Positions 1 through 9,482 of a DNA stretch of 64,000 bases are shown one piece after another (within the stretch, counting starts at the first letter, position 1; every line of letters starts with the position of its first letter). The notes under the pieces are model-generated. The model was not told the origin of the DNA. It did not search any database and was given only the letters and a program-made list of their open reading frames with translations. The stretch covers positions 45,195 to 109,194 of the forward strand of contig VCMS01000228.1 in assembly GCA_022539475.1 (NCBI GenBank), written 5' to 3'. A program made the translations under genes and the position numbers. The DNA is from Gracilaria domingensis (Eukaryota; Rhodophyta; Florideophyceae; Gracilariales; Gracilariaceae).

Positions 1-2
1 CG

Positions 3-360
3 TGGGCCCGTGGTGATGTTGACAACATGCTGGAAGCAAGTTGGAAGGACAAGGTGGATAGCCCGAGTCTATGGATTTGCTGGTTAGATACCACATGTAC
101 ATGGTACCAGAGGGCTACGCACTACCTGATGCTGTTCATCGGGTGCGGGATTTCCGACCCACGTTTGTCAATGGTGACGAGGAGGAGGAGGCGGAGGATG
201 AACTGTTGTCCGATAAGGAGGTGGGGCGGTTGACATGGACGAAGACCAAGTGGTCGTGGAGATTGGTGTGGAAGCGGACGCCGGTAGAACCGAAGTGCTC
301 GAGAGTAGTAGTGATGACGATTTGCCAATAATGAGGCTGCGAGCGCCTCGAAGTGGATGA
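3..360 (+). pseudogene. Acidic C-terminal coding fragment, 5' truncated
   Basis: The window opens inside what looks like the end of a coding region. One frame runs through a short acidic stretch (a run of Asp/Glu around 170-215) and loses coding character near 230. A second frame starting near 217 then gives another acidic, Val/Glu-rich tail (DMDEDQVVVEIGVEADAG) and stops at 358-360. The simplest reading is one protein tail interrupted by a small indel. Such acidic tails are common at the ends of transposase-like proteins, but no domain can be named here. From 361 to 659 I see no feature. Confidence 0.22.
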
Positions 361-659
361 GAATGAGATGATTAGTAAATTATGTGTGTCTTGCGAGTAT
401 TAAGAGTAGTATACTATTACAAGGCTATACATATGAACATAGAAAAGGTGCGGCAGGCTGGTAATTGAACAAATGTCAACGTCTTTGGTCCAGTTGCGTC
501 TAATTGCAACATGCCAAATGCTCGGTATCGTTAACATCATTGGTGGCACCAGTCAATTCGCAATTGAACATGTAGCGTCCTAACACTTCTGAAACTGCAC
601 TTAAGGTTGCTTTTAAGAGAAGTATATGCAGTTCCTGTCTATGCGGTACTTGTGGCAGT

Positions 660-1519
660 ATGGTGACTGTATCAGGAAAAATGGCAGAGGAACAGAGAGA
701 CTTGGCGGAAATTTCACCAAATACCTTGTCTAAGTTCATATATGCCAATGGTTACGGTATATTAAGTTCCGTTGATGGAACGTTGAGAAGAGAAGGAGAG
801 TCAATTCCAGAAGAAGTTGTGAAGTGTATGAAGTTCATTGACGAACGTGTTGGTTTCGGACTTGTCACAGGGGGTGATGTGGGCGACGTGGAGGGGAAAA
901 TGGAAGGACTCGGAGACTATAAGTTTGGTGTCTCGGCGAATCATGGAGCTTTCATGCGTTTCTCTGACGAGAGGGAAATTAAGGGTGCATTCAATGATCA
1001 CACCCTTGACCACACTGTTGACGGACTACTGTTCCTGGCAAGGATTTGAATAGGAGGCATGGTATTGTGAATGATGATGACAAGGGGTTCGTGGAGACCA
1101 GAAGTGATAGTGGCCTTCCCAATTTCGTGTACAACAAACTGTGGCAGTGGAAAGAAGAAGTGGATTCTGCTATTGGGGACCTGTTGCAGAAGATGGATGC
1201 GTTTGTTATCTATCCCGGCGATAAAAGTTGCGAAATTGTGGACAAGCGATACACAAAAGGAAGCGGAGGAGAAAATCTTGTGGATAATGAACCGAGATTT
1301 ATTGATACGGATGACGTCGTGACGTTCGGAAGTGCTTTGAGCGACGGGCCTTTGCATGAGGTAGGCGTGTACGGCGTTCACGTCAAAGAAGATTGTATCC
1401 CGCGTGGAGTACACAACCTGTTCGAAAGCGTGGAGGATGTACATTCGACAATTATGTTGGTGGCTCTGTTGTACGGCTACGAGGAAAAGCAGCACGATAA
1501 AAACCACCATGAATCATAG
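660..1519 (+). pseudogene. Decayed HAD-superfamily phosphatase copy
   Basis: This is a broken relative of the intact-looking HAD gene on the opposite strand at 1572-2443, and the two align over nearly their whole length. The first frame (660-1049) carries HAD motif I as SSVDGTL: Ser37 replaces the Asp that should be the phosphorylated nucleophile, while the second Asp (39) and GT remain. Motif II reads TGGD instead of TGRD, and motif IV reads SDGP instead of NDGP. Near 1040 the frame shifts by one base, and the protein continues (LNRRHGI...SGLPNF) to 1519. Loss of the nucleophile together with the frameshift argues for a true pseudogene rather than a sequencing slip. The family hydrolyses small phosphate esters; the substrate cannot be read from sequence. 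Confidence 0.75.
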
Positions 1520-1571
1520 AAGGGTATTGAGATATATACGACACTTTTATTACTGAGATCTCATATCATAG

Positions 1572-2443
1572 CTAAGTATTACAGGCATCGTAGCACTGGA
1601 AACAAATTCCAAGAGCATTTCTAAACCATTGACACTTGCATTTTCTGTACCCGTACAGTTCTGCCACCCTTCTGATGGTCTCATGCACGTCCTCCACCCC
1701 ATCAACAAGATATGTTACCGCTGGTGGAGGTCGTCTCCCTTCACATGAACTGCGAGGGTTGCCATTTCATATAGAGGACCATCATTGGAAGCATTCCCGA
1801 AAGCAACGATTAAATGTGTGTCGAACTGGGGGTCGTTTTCAACCAAGGCTAGCGCCCCACTATTTTTCGTGAAACGAATGTCCCCTATGTCACAGTTTTC
1901 ATCTTGAGGGTACGCAACCAGGTTCGGAAAGGATGTCAACACTTTTGAAATACCGGAGTTAACTTCTGTTTTCCACTTCGACAGTCCATTGTACGTGAAG
2001 TTAGGGAGTCCACTGTCTTTTCTAGTGCTCACCACTGCTTGTTGACGCTCTTCGTGAAGTCCGTGCGATTCATTTAAGGAGAGTGCAAGTCTCTCAAGTT
2101 CGGCTGCACATCTTTCGTAACCTTCCCTGTCAAGGTCCTGATCAATTTCGGTACCATTGGATAATCTCACCCGTGCGCCTTGGTTTCCAGAGATGCCAAA
2201 AGTGTAGCCACCCAGGTGCTCCATGAAACTCTCGGCATCCTCTATATCTCGCCCAGTAGCAATTCCGAAACCAACGCGTGCGTTGATGTACTTCATGCAT
2301 TTGACTGTTTCGGCAGGAATGTTCTCCCCAGCTCTTTTCAGAGTACCGTCAACATCACTAATCACGGCGTAGCCATTTTCGAATATTTCGTTAGCCAGCT
2401 GCTGAGGAGTTACTTCTTGGGCTCTAACTTCTGAGTTATACAT
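1572..2443 (-). CDS. HAD-superfamily hydrolase (HAD-IIB/TPP-like)
   Basis: Predicted Mg2+-dependent phosphatase of the HAD superfamily. Starting at Met 2443, motif I is DVDGT with nucleophile Asp30 and acid/base Asp32; motif II is TGR; GNQGARV resembles the GNHGAEI-type segment of trehalose-phosphatase/Cof-like enzymes; motif IV is NDGP near the C-terminus. The frame stops at 1715, but homology with the neighbouring copy (VEDVH.TI...LYGY) continues in a shifted frame to a stop at 1572, so one base appears to be lost near 1718-1728. The start at 2443 was chosen because the paralogue's similarity begins there; an upstream non-ATG extension is unlikely. The gene is tail-to-tail with the decayed copy 53 bases away. 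The substrate is unknown; trehalose-phosphate, sucrose-phosphate or another sugar phosphate is possible. Confidence 0.7.
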
Positions 2444-3069
2444 GTTTTGAAAGCTTTCGAAAGGGTTCGTTTTGCAAATGGGTGTGGGTATACGAATGAG
2501 AAGGATGTGATTGATGTTCACAAGGTGTTTCGTAGTATACAAAGAGTCTAAGAACGACCATATACGGGTATTGTAGTACTGTTTTAAAACGTTACTAGGA
2601 GGAGAAGTTTTTGCATCGATTTGAAGTAAAGAAAGGATGATTTAGTCATAAATTATATGTACGGGTTCAAGTGGGTAAAGAAAACTGTAAATATCTTTAA
2701 CATGAGCTTAGAAATCAAGAAGAGTAAAACAACCTCCATTATGGGTTGAAACCCATAAAAGGTTTACCTTACTTTATACGGGTGCCCCAAGTAATGCAAA
2801 CGCTTAGTTCTTCAGAAATATCACAATTTTTGTACTTGTTTCGTTACTAGTATCGTGCACTTTAATGATATGGAATGACCATTTTCTATCTAGCAAAGTC
2901 TTAGCGAAGTATTAGTGATAAGGATGTAGGATTTAAAGGGGCATATTTGAACCACAGAAGGACGAACAATATAAGTAATGTAATAGGAACAGGTCATTTC
3001 GATAAAGTAACTTTTATGTTTAACTATCTCTAAAAGGTTTACAACACCGAAAAGTCATGTGTTCTAACC
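2444..3069. other. Intergenic, no gene seen
   Basis: AT-rich stretch between the HAD gene and the reductase-like gene. I see no open frame with protein character, no RNA gene and no clear repeat. It should hold the promoter of the HAD gene, which reads leftward, and the 3' flank of the reductase-like gene. Confidence 0.4.
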
Positions 3070-3971
3070 TCAAAGCTGGGGGAATGGGGAGGGGGATAAC
3101 TTTTCCTTAACAACGTTGACGTAGTTTGTATGAAAAGGAGCGGGGTCACCGCCTACAATGTTTCTTTCTTGGCGGGAAAAGTCGTAGAAGTACGCGTTCC
3201 TAAACTGAAAGTCGGAGAAAGAAGTAGGGAAGCCAATGAGAGTTTTCCCATATGCAAGAAGTCGCCCAACGGTCTCTTCCAGGTTGAAAGTAGTACCTGT
3301 CTTAAGCGAAACTATCTTCAACAGCTCTTTCATTATTGTGAGCACAACCGTACTGCACTCCGTAGCGACTACGTCCATAGGAATGAGACCTCTTGAGGCC
3401 CCGACGATGTTGAACGCTGATAGCCACACGAGCTTCTCATAATAGCTTACGAGAAATGTGTCTTCGTCGACAACCCCGCAAGTGAGACCCATAGACCTAA
3501 ACCTGTCTGCAACGTTGGAGGCCCACTTTCCTGTTGCGACAGTGAGACCATCCGGACTTTGAGGAGTGACACCATCCTGCGGAGCTGCGTTTCTTGAGGG
3601 ACACCAACGTATAGGACAACTTTTGAACATTTGTCCACACCGAGCTTCGAAAGCAATGGTATGATGTCTCCATTCTGGAAGAAAACGAGATTCTCTCTGA
3701 GCGAATAAGGGCAAGCCTGAATTACGGTCTCCAGGGTGTTCGTTCTTCCACAAACTAGTATCGGTACATCAGAAAGATGAGAGGTAGCAGCCATGCTGCA
3801 GAATTCGTGTGCGGAAATGACCGTATCTTCTTCGTTCGCCAGCATGGTACCTATACGCCCCCTTCCAACAATAACGGCCCGAGTCCTTCGGGCGGGAGAT
3901 GAGGCCTGAGGGACGTCAGAGTATCTGGGACTCGGAGGCGGAGTCGGAGGCATGTCGGACTGGGAGTTCAT
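3070..3971 (-). pseudogene. Ketopantoate reductase (ApbA/PanE)-like, frameshifted
   Basis: Resembles NADPH-dependent 2-dehydropantoate 2-reductases. From Met 3971 a Pro/Ser-rich leader is followed by a nucleotide-binding motif VIVGRGRIG (GxGxxG), and then by QNGD at the place where PanE-like enzymes have QNG. Near 3590 the frame changes by one base: VVLYVGVPQE in one frame continues as APQDGVTPQSPDGL in another and runs to 3070. The second part contains the helical C-terminal half (VVDEDTFLVSYYEKLVWLSA, with a Lys in the position expected of the family). The joined length of about 300 residues equals the usual family length. This could be a genuine pseudogene or a one-base consensus error. 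The leader may be an organelle-targeting peptide. From 3972 to 4368 no gene is recognised. Confidence 0.6.
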
Positions 3972-4368
3972 TGCAAGTGTTCGATTGTTTTTGTGTGACG
4001 ATAAAAAGGGAAGATGGGGCGGAGAACTGCTGGGGTAAAGAGTGATACGTAAGTACAAACGGTTGGGAAGCGCAGAACGGGAACATGGTTCACTTTGTGA
4101 AAGTGAGCGAAATGTATGATATGTGATTGTACTGAATGAATGATAGGCCTTGTATGAGACGACAAGCCACAAAGTGTGATGATGTTTTATGAAAGGTAGG
4201 TGGAAGAGTAGAAAGTGTGCAATGAATGAAACTGATTTCGAACCTGAGTTGTAAAGTAGTTGTAAAGTACGATTTACGGGGAGCTTGAATACAGGATGAA
4301 AGGAGCCATTTTGGCTTCATAAATGACGTGAACGGGTTTTATAGCTTCACTCGGATTGCCATAATTAA

Positions 4369-4689
4369 AAGGATGGAGTTGGATTGCGCCCGAATACGTC
4401 TATAAAGGTCGTAGAAGCACTTATGAAGGAAGGAGTTGTAGACATGTTATTGTTGATGACGGTGGAGCCAGGGTTTGGAGGACAGGCGTTTATGGAGGGT
4501 GTTCTTGATAAGGTGCGACATGCAAGGGAGTTGTACCCAAGAATAGGGATACAGGTGGATGGAGGTATTGGACTGAGTACTGTGAAAGCAGTAGTGAAGG
4601 CCGGTGCAAACATTTCAGTTGCAGGATCTGCCATCTTTGGCTCGAGTAACCCAGCTCATGTCATAGCTGGTTTTCGAAAGGTTGGTTAG
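4369..4689 (+). pseudogene. Ribulose-phosphate 3-epimerase, C-terminal remnant
   Basis: About 106 residues matching the C-terminal half of ribulose-5-phosphate 3-epimerase, a TIM-barrel enzyme of the Calvin and pentose phosphate pathways. It contains the diagnostic MTVEPGFGGQAFM signature, the second catalytic Asp in QVDGGIG, and the phosphate-binding AGSAIFG segment, and it ends normally. A TAA at 4366-4368 lies immediately upstream in frame and there is no in-frame ATG before the conserved region. The first half, with the metal-binding His residues and the first catalytic Asp, is not visible upstream. An AG directly before GATGGAGTT could be a splice acceptor, so a very distant 5' exon cannot be excluded, but a truncated copy is the better reading. 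Confidence 0.65.
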
Positions 4690-4740
4690 AGATAGTAGCA
4701 TAAATTTATTGTTTATTACATTGTTACCTTTACGTGTTAT

Positions 4741-5110
4741 CACGACTATATTCTCCGTCTCCATTGGAGATGTATTTCTCTTGTATGACAACCGGGAAAG
4801 GATGTGAGAGAACATAAATATATCCCCAGTGGACGCTGAGAGGGAGGATGAACTACTCTACGTGCTACATTGTTACCCATCCGGTGTCGAGTGGTGACAT
4901 ATTCTTTTTTTGTCACAACCCACAAAGGATGTGACGGAAGAAGAACATGCCCCCAGTCGAGACAGAGGGTGAGCAACTCTAAGTACAATCACTAGTCCCT
5001 AGCTTGCCTCCACTGGCAATATCTTCCTGTTTTGCTATAACCATCGAGTGGGGTTATGGTGGAAGAGAAAAATATCGCCGGTCGAGGCGAGGTGGGTGGG
5101 GACTATGTGA
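4741..5110. repeat. Degenerate ~125 bp tandem repeat, about 3 copies
   Basis: Three diverged units follow one another. Each has a loosely shared head (CTCC...TGG.. then TTCT/TTCC and TGTC/TGCTA), a core of the form AACC..nAAAGGATGTGA, and an A/G-rich tail. AAAGGATGTGA occurs at 4797 and 4924 (period 127), and the AACC core recurs near 4917 and 5039 (about 122). The third copy is the most diverged. The repeat ends just before the gene at 5322 and may overlap its upstream region. Confidence 0.5.
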
Positions 5111-5321
5111 AGAGGGGACAGAGAGATGGCGCTTAAATAGTGGAAGGTGCGGAGGTGTACAGTGGATGTTTTGGCGGGAAATGGGATGAGGGAAACAGGG
5201 ACAATCATGGTGCTGGATATAGCCCGTGTGGTTGGACAGTGGGGGTGGACAGCACAGTTTAGCTCGATTGCACTGTATCGCAGCGGAAACTTCGATCCAA
5301 CTACTACTTCTTTTTCTGAAG

Positions 5322-6251
5322 ATGTCGAACGGATACGTGAAGGATGAGGAGCTGTGGGTGCTGTTGGAGGGGAAGGAGGTACCGCAGACGCCGTCACCAA
5401 AGCGGGAAGAGGACGTGATTACGGCGGCTGGTCGGATGTCGCAGAAGAAGGAAGTGGCTGAGGAAGGAAAGAAGTGTGAGGCGAGGAGAGGGGATGGTGA
5501 TGAGGTGGAGAAGGGGGTAGAATTGGAGGTGGAGGGGGTCGCAATGGAGAGAAGGGGTGCGGTGCATCTGAGTCAGTTAGAGGTTGGAGACCAGATAGAG
5601 AGTGGGGGCGGAGAGGGTGACAGGGAGATGCGGTTTGTGGGGGAGATGAAGGCGAGGGTGGGGATGTTGGGGTTGGTGATGAAGGAGCAACTGGACGATG
5701 GAATTGTGGAGATTGTAACGGAAATGGGCGGTGTGGTGCTGAGTGGGGGTGGTAGTGGTGTTTCGGTTGAGGCGATTTCGAGCTTGCGGAATTCGTTGTC
5801 GGTATTGGGAGTGGAGATGAGAAATCATGTGTATGGGATAGTGGAGTGTGCGGGAAGGGAGGTTGGAGAGTTGCGGGAGGAGAATAGGGTTCTGAACGAG
5901 AGGTTGGACGTGCTGGAGAAGGAGGTGAAGGAGCTGTGCAAGAGGCAAAGATTGGTGGAAGAGGAGACGGTGAAAGGAGGTGTGGAGGGAAAGACGGAGA
6001 AGGGAAGTGTGGGAAGGGTGGCGGTGCAGAAGGGGTCTCCTGTGACACCGAAGACAAAGGGTGGTGGGGTTGGGGATGGGAAGAGCCGTCTGAAGAAGAG
6101 GCGTAAGGAGATGAAGAAGGTGGTGGAGGAGGTGCGGCGGGAGGGAGTGGGAGCTCCGGTGGTGACTGGGTTTAGGAGTGCGGCGGAGGTAGCGCGGACT
6201 GCGAAGGGGATTCTGAGGGGACAGGAGGAGAGAAGGATGGGAGGGATTTGA
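5322..6251 (+). CDS. Unknown protein with central coiled coil
   Basis: About 309 residues starting MSNGYVKDEELWVLLEG; this Met was preferred over an upstream one because protein-like composition begins there. I do not recognise a family. The sequence is rich in Glu, Gly, Val and Lys. A strong heptad region with alternating Leu/Val (near VGELREENRVLNERLDVLEK, roughly residues 185-235) predicts a coiled coil. It is followed by a basic tail (SRLKKRRKEMKKVVEEVRR) ending in RRMGGI. The coding strand is very purine-rich, which produces a long opposite-strand frame that I take as a shadow. The adjacent tandem repeat and hairpin cluster leave open that this is an element-borne gene. Confidence 0.5.
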   Translation: MSNGYVKDEELWVLLEGKEVPQTPSPKREEDVITAAGRMSQKKEVAEEGKKCEARRGDGDEVEKGVELEVEGVAMERRGAVHLSQLEVGDQIESGGGEGDREMRFVGEMKARVGMLGLVMKEQLDDGIVEIVTEMGGVVLSGGGSGVSVEAISSLRNSLSVLGVEMRNHVYGIVECAGREVGELREENRVLNERLDVLEKEVKELCKRQRLVEEETVKGGVEGKTEKGSVGRVAVQKGSPVTPKTKGGGVGDGKSRLKKRRKEMKKVVEEVRREGVGAPVVTGFRSAAEVARTAKGILRGQEERRMGGI

Positions 6252-6958
6252 AGCCGTTTTGGGGCGAGGCGGGTATACGAGAAGGGGGAGAGTTGTGCAC
6301 CTGACTTCTACAAAATGAACGCGTGATGGGCGAGAAATGGGTAAATAGCGGGGGTGGTGTGGACTGGGAAGAAGTGATGGGATGATTGAGGTGGGATGAG
6401 TTGCGATTGGCATTGCAACATGGGAGAAAATGGAAACGCAAACTAGCACGAGTGCAGTTTTGAGAGAGGGTCGCGGAAAAGAGTGAATGGGGTGGTGCGG
6501 CGAAGTAGAACCTCTACAAAAACTAGGGGACCCAAGCACTAAACTGCGCGAAATGGAATTTAATATTCCAAAATTTCTTAATTTTTTGAGTGCCAGCCTC
6601 TGCTACCCCCTCGCGCGCCCCAAATAGCCCCAAAACTAGCTTAGTTTCCAAAGCGAACAGACTATATTCCACTTTGCAGAACACAGACGTACTCTAACCG
6701 ATCATCGGTTAGATTACCAACAATCCATTCATCGTAAAGCGAGAAGGGATGATCCCTTTTCTTCTTCTTCTTCCTTTTGCGAGTTACTAGGTCCCTCGAC
6801 TTTTCTAGCGCAACGTTTCTGTTTTGCTTTATCAATGGTACGTTCCATCGCATTTCAAATGTATCCAACGGATCATTGACTTACTTATGGATACTTTCCG
6901 CTTGCGTATACAGGTAAATGACTTTTGATGCGGACGTAGCTCACGAGTTGCAGGTGCA
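6252..6958. other. Intergenic, no gene seen
   Basis: Downstream of the coiled-coil gene there is a GA-rich stretch, then an AT-rich stretch (around 6550) and a TTC-run near 6765. No protein family or RNA gene is recognisable. Confidence 0.35.
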
Positions 6959-7124
6959 GGTTCCTCAAGTAGGGAACCATGCATCTGGGCATGGTTCCCT
7001 ACCTGAGGAACCGAGAGGATGAGGCGCTTCGCGCCTCATCCTCTCGGAGTGCGTATGTGTTCTACCCATACCGCACTTTGGTGCAGGTGCAGTCTGCGGC
7101 AGCTCCCGCAGATTGCGCCTACAC
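6959..7124. repeat. Cluster of four adjacent DNA hairpins
   Basis: Four inverted repeats stand side by side. (1) 6959-6982 pairs with 6989-7012, 24 bp arms with one G/T mismatch and a 6 nt loop. (2) 7011-7027 pairs perfectly with 7031-7047, 17 bp arms and a TTC loop. (3) A weaker one at about 7048-7077 (AGTGCGTATG against CCATACCGCACT). (4) 7081-7099 against 7106-7124, imperfect. The motif TGCAGGTGCAG flanks the group on the left and recurs at 7082. The arrangement suggests a compound miniature inverted-repeat element or a structured transcript; there is no ORF in it. Confidence 0.7.
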
Positions 7125-7366
7125 CCGCTCCATCATGAAGATATGGTACATGTAATATAGCGAAGTAGTGGTTAGCAAAAGCGGTCGATAGAAGAATAGA
7201 TACGAATAAAACGATATGATTTCATAATGGGCATCATCTGTACTAGCACCAGTATTCCATGCGTTGCAGGGCATCATTCCGCAGAAGGTATCGTGTAATG
7301 TGCACCTGAATGGAAACTGAACCTAGACTTCGCGAAATACCGTTCAGGTAGCCCTCGACTAAAGAA

Positions 7367-8068
7367 CTAGCACGAGTGGAAAACCCACCAGTATTTACTG
7401 CACAGCGATTCTGGACGACCCAAGCAATTATCTTCAAATTTTGAAATAATTGATCTCGATACTTTTTCAAAAAATTTACTGGACGACCCTTGCCAATTTC
7501 TGGACGACCCTCGCCAAAAACTAGCATCTGCAAGAGACAGACGTATGTTCACCCTGGATGGTCTTCCTTCTGCGTACCCTTCGGTAATCCATAGGTCTTG
7601 AACCACGCGGTATATCTCACCTTTGGCGTCCGTCTATAGGTACTCGCGCACCATTTTCGGTAACATTGACCTAACTTCCACAACCGCGCGGTCAATTACC
7701 ACTCGGCTAATTGTGTCTACGTCCAAAGAGGGCGCAGCTATTCCACCTTCAAGGTCTACCTTATGGGTTGTGGCGTCCTTCTCCACTTGGGTCACGAGAT
7801 TTCTGGCTCGCTCCTCAAGACGAGGCCAGATCTCCTCAACCATTTCACCATAAGGATTAACATTCACGCTATCCAGCGGCGCACTTACCACCGCCCAGTC
7901 GTCCTGACGGACAGCCTTACCACTTGGGTTACGTAGCAATTCCTCCGGGTTATCCAAAATTTGTTGTACCGGAGGTACAGAAGGTCCACATGCAAGGCTA
8001 GAGGGGGCACTAGACCCTTGAATAGACCTCTTAGGTTTCACCATTATTTGGCTGACGGGCGTAGCCAA
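7367..8068 (-). pseudogene. Unknown ORF interrupted by in-frame TAG
   Basis: A 144-residue frame from Met 8068 (MATPVSQIMVKPKRS...) ends with TAG at 7634-7636. The same frame stays open after this stop for about 90 more codons (TDAKGEIYRVVQDLWITEG...) to 7367. The second part keeps protein-like composition for roughly 35 residues, then becomes low-quality where the motif GGGTCGTCCAG recurs three times. I recognise no domain. The likeliest explanation is an element-derived or decayed gene with a nonsense mutation. From 7125 to 7366 and from 8069 to 8373 nothing else is supported. Confidence 0.35.
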
Positions 8069-8373
8069 TTGTTTTCCTGATATTCCAACTACCGAATTGG
8101 TTTGAATCTCTTTCGTCCTACGAAGGGCGTCGTTTCCAAAGTGGACACGACCACAATCTATTAGGTGTTATCCAACAACAACCTTCTAAGTCGGGAGACC
8201 AAAAATATGTCGTATAGCCACGGGCGGTGTTCGTCGGTTGTGGGGAGCCAGCGAGGACTCAACCTATAAGGTACGAAGTTGGAGACAAACCACGACGGTA
8301 GATGAGCACCTGAATACCAAGTGGTACAGTAGGTACATTTGATAGCTTTGGCTGTATCGAAAACAGCAAGCAA

Positions 8374-9482
8374 GAGTGCAAGCGTACGTACAAGACCTCA
8401 GCGGTGGTAGTTCTTAACCAAAAAAGTAAGAGTTTACCAAGTTAGTGCTTATTTTACAATCTGTAGAAGACGCGGACCTCGGCAGCGCCTAAGTATGGCT
8501 GCCGGGTCAACGTATTGATTCATTGTTTTCTTGTATTTCTTTAGATAATCTAAGAGCTTGGTCTATTAAAGAAATAATTATCAATTGGCACTTGGTGATA
8601 TACCGTCAAAACAATCTCCCACACGTGTCAGACATATTGTCTGGTGCACCACGTGCGTCTCTAAAACATCTACATAATTAAATAGATTACCTAAATTAAT
8701 AAATAGTCAGTAGAATGTCTCCAAAACAGTCAACACGCACCTGGGAGATTGGTAGAGACTCAACAACTTCCAAATGGTCCCCATTGTAGAAGAATCATTT
8801 GGTAAAATTAATTAGTACGACAACACGCGGCAAAAGGTTAAAGACAAAAGCCTCCTTGCGGTTTACTTCCCGTATAGTAGAGGCAAGTGTCGCCATCTAT
8901 ATAGGGCACTTGACAATATCAACTGGAATCATCTAACTATCCAGCTCTGCCGGCAAACATCCTGCACGTGTGAAACCGTAGCAGGCTTGCCACGGTGCAC
9001 CAGGCAGCAGGCCAACTCAGCACACTTGTGGAGAAACACTACCTTTCTTAGGCATACCCTAAAATAGGGATACTACTATAATAGACTCTCATAACATAAG
9101 GTGTCGAAGCTGGTAACGGATCAACAGACTATAAAAAGCACCTTGGTGCATCTCATCGTAGAGCGTTTTGCTCTACAAACTGCATCTGTTTCAAAAGCGT
9201 CTGAACAGGATCTCTGGCGTAGAGAGCGGCGCTGAGCTTACATCTTACAGGTGAGATAAATGTCCGTTTGAGACCATCTTTCGAAGCGTACCATTCAAAG
9301 AAAGTGTTTTTCAGTTCAGTGCAGCATCTAGAACTGGTGATAGTTTCGTTGAATCGTTTTTGCGAAAAGCAAGGATTGCGTACGAGACTGATGGGCTCAT
9401 CCGCTTCGCGATGTCGTTGATTGGAGGGTACAGCAGCGAGACAGACAGTAAGATAGTCTATGCGTAAAGCACCCTGCGACTC
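8374..9482. other. LTR-like or promoter-like non-coding stretch
   Basis: No coding region is seen. Two diverged segments (about 8605-8650 and 8945-8995) share CACGTGT and GGTGCACC around short dyads. A TATA-like CTATAAAAAG lies at about 9129-9138 and is followed by two short hairpins (GCACCTTGGTGC and GTAGAGC...GCTCTAC, about 9141-9178). Core promoter, hairpins and then a purine-rich leader resemble the R/U5 part of a solo LTR, but I cannot find the TG...CA ends, a target duplication or a second copy. Confidence 0.25.

Noticed and set aside
1668..1722. A 48 nt intron (GTAACA...ATCAG on the minus strand) near the end of the HAD gene
   Set aside because: It would remove the VEDVH.TI segment that is conserved in the neighbouring copy, so a one-base frame break is the better reading.
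5419..6539. Long Pro/Ser/His-rich frames opposite the coiled-coil gene
   Set aside because: Shadow of a purine-rich coding strand; no recognisable protein features.
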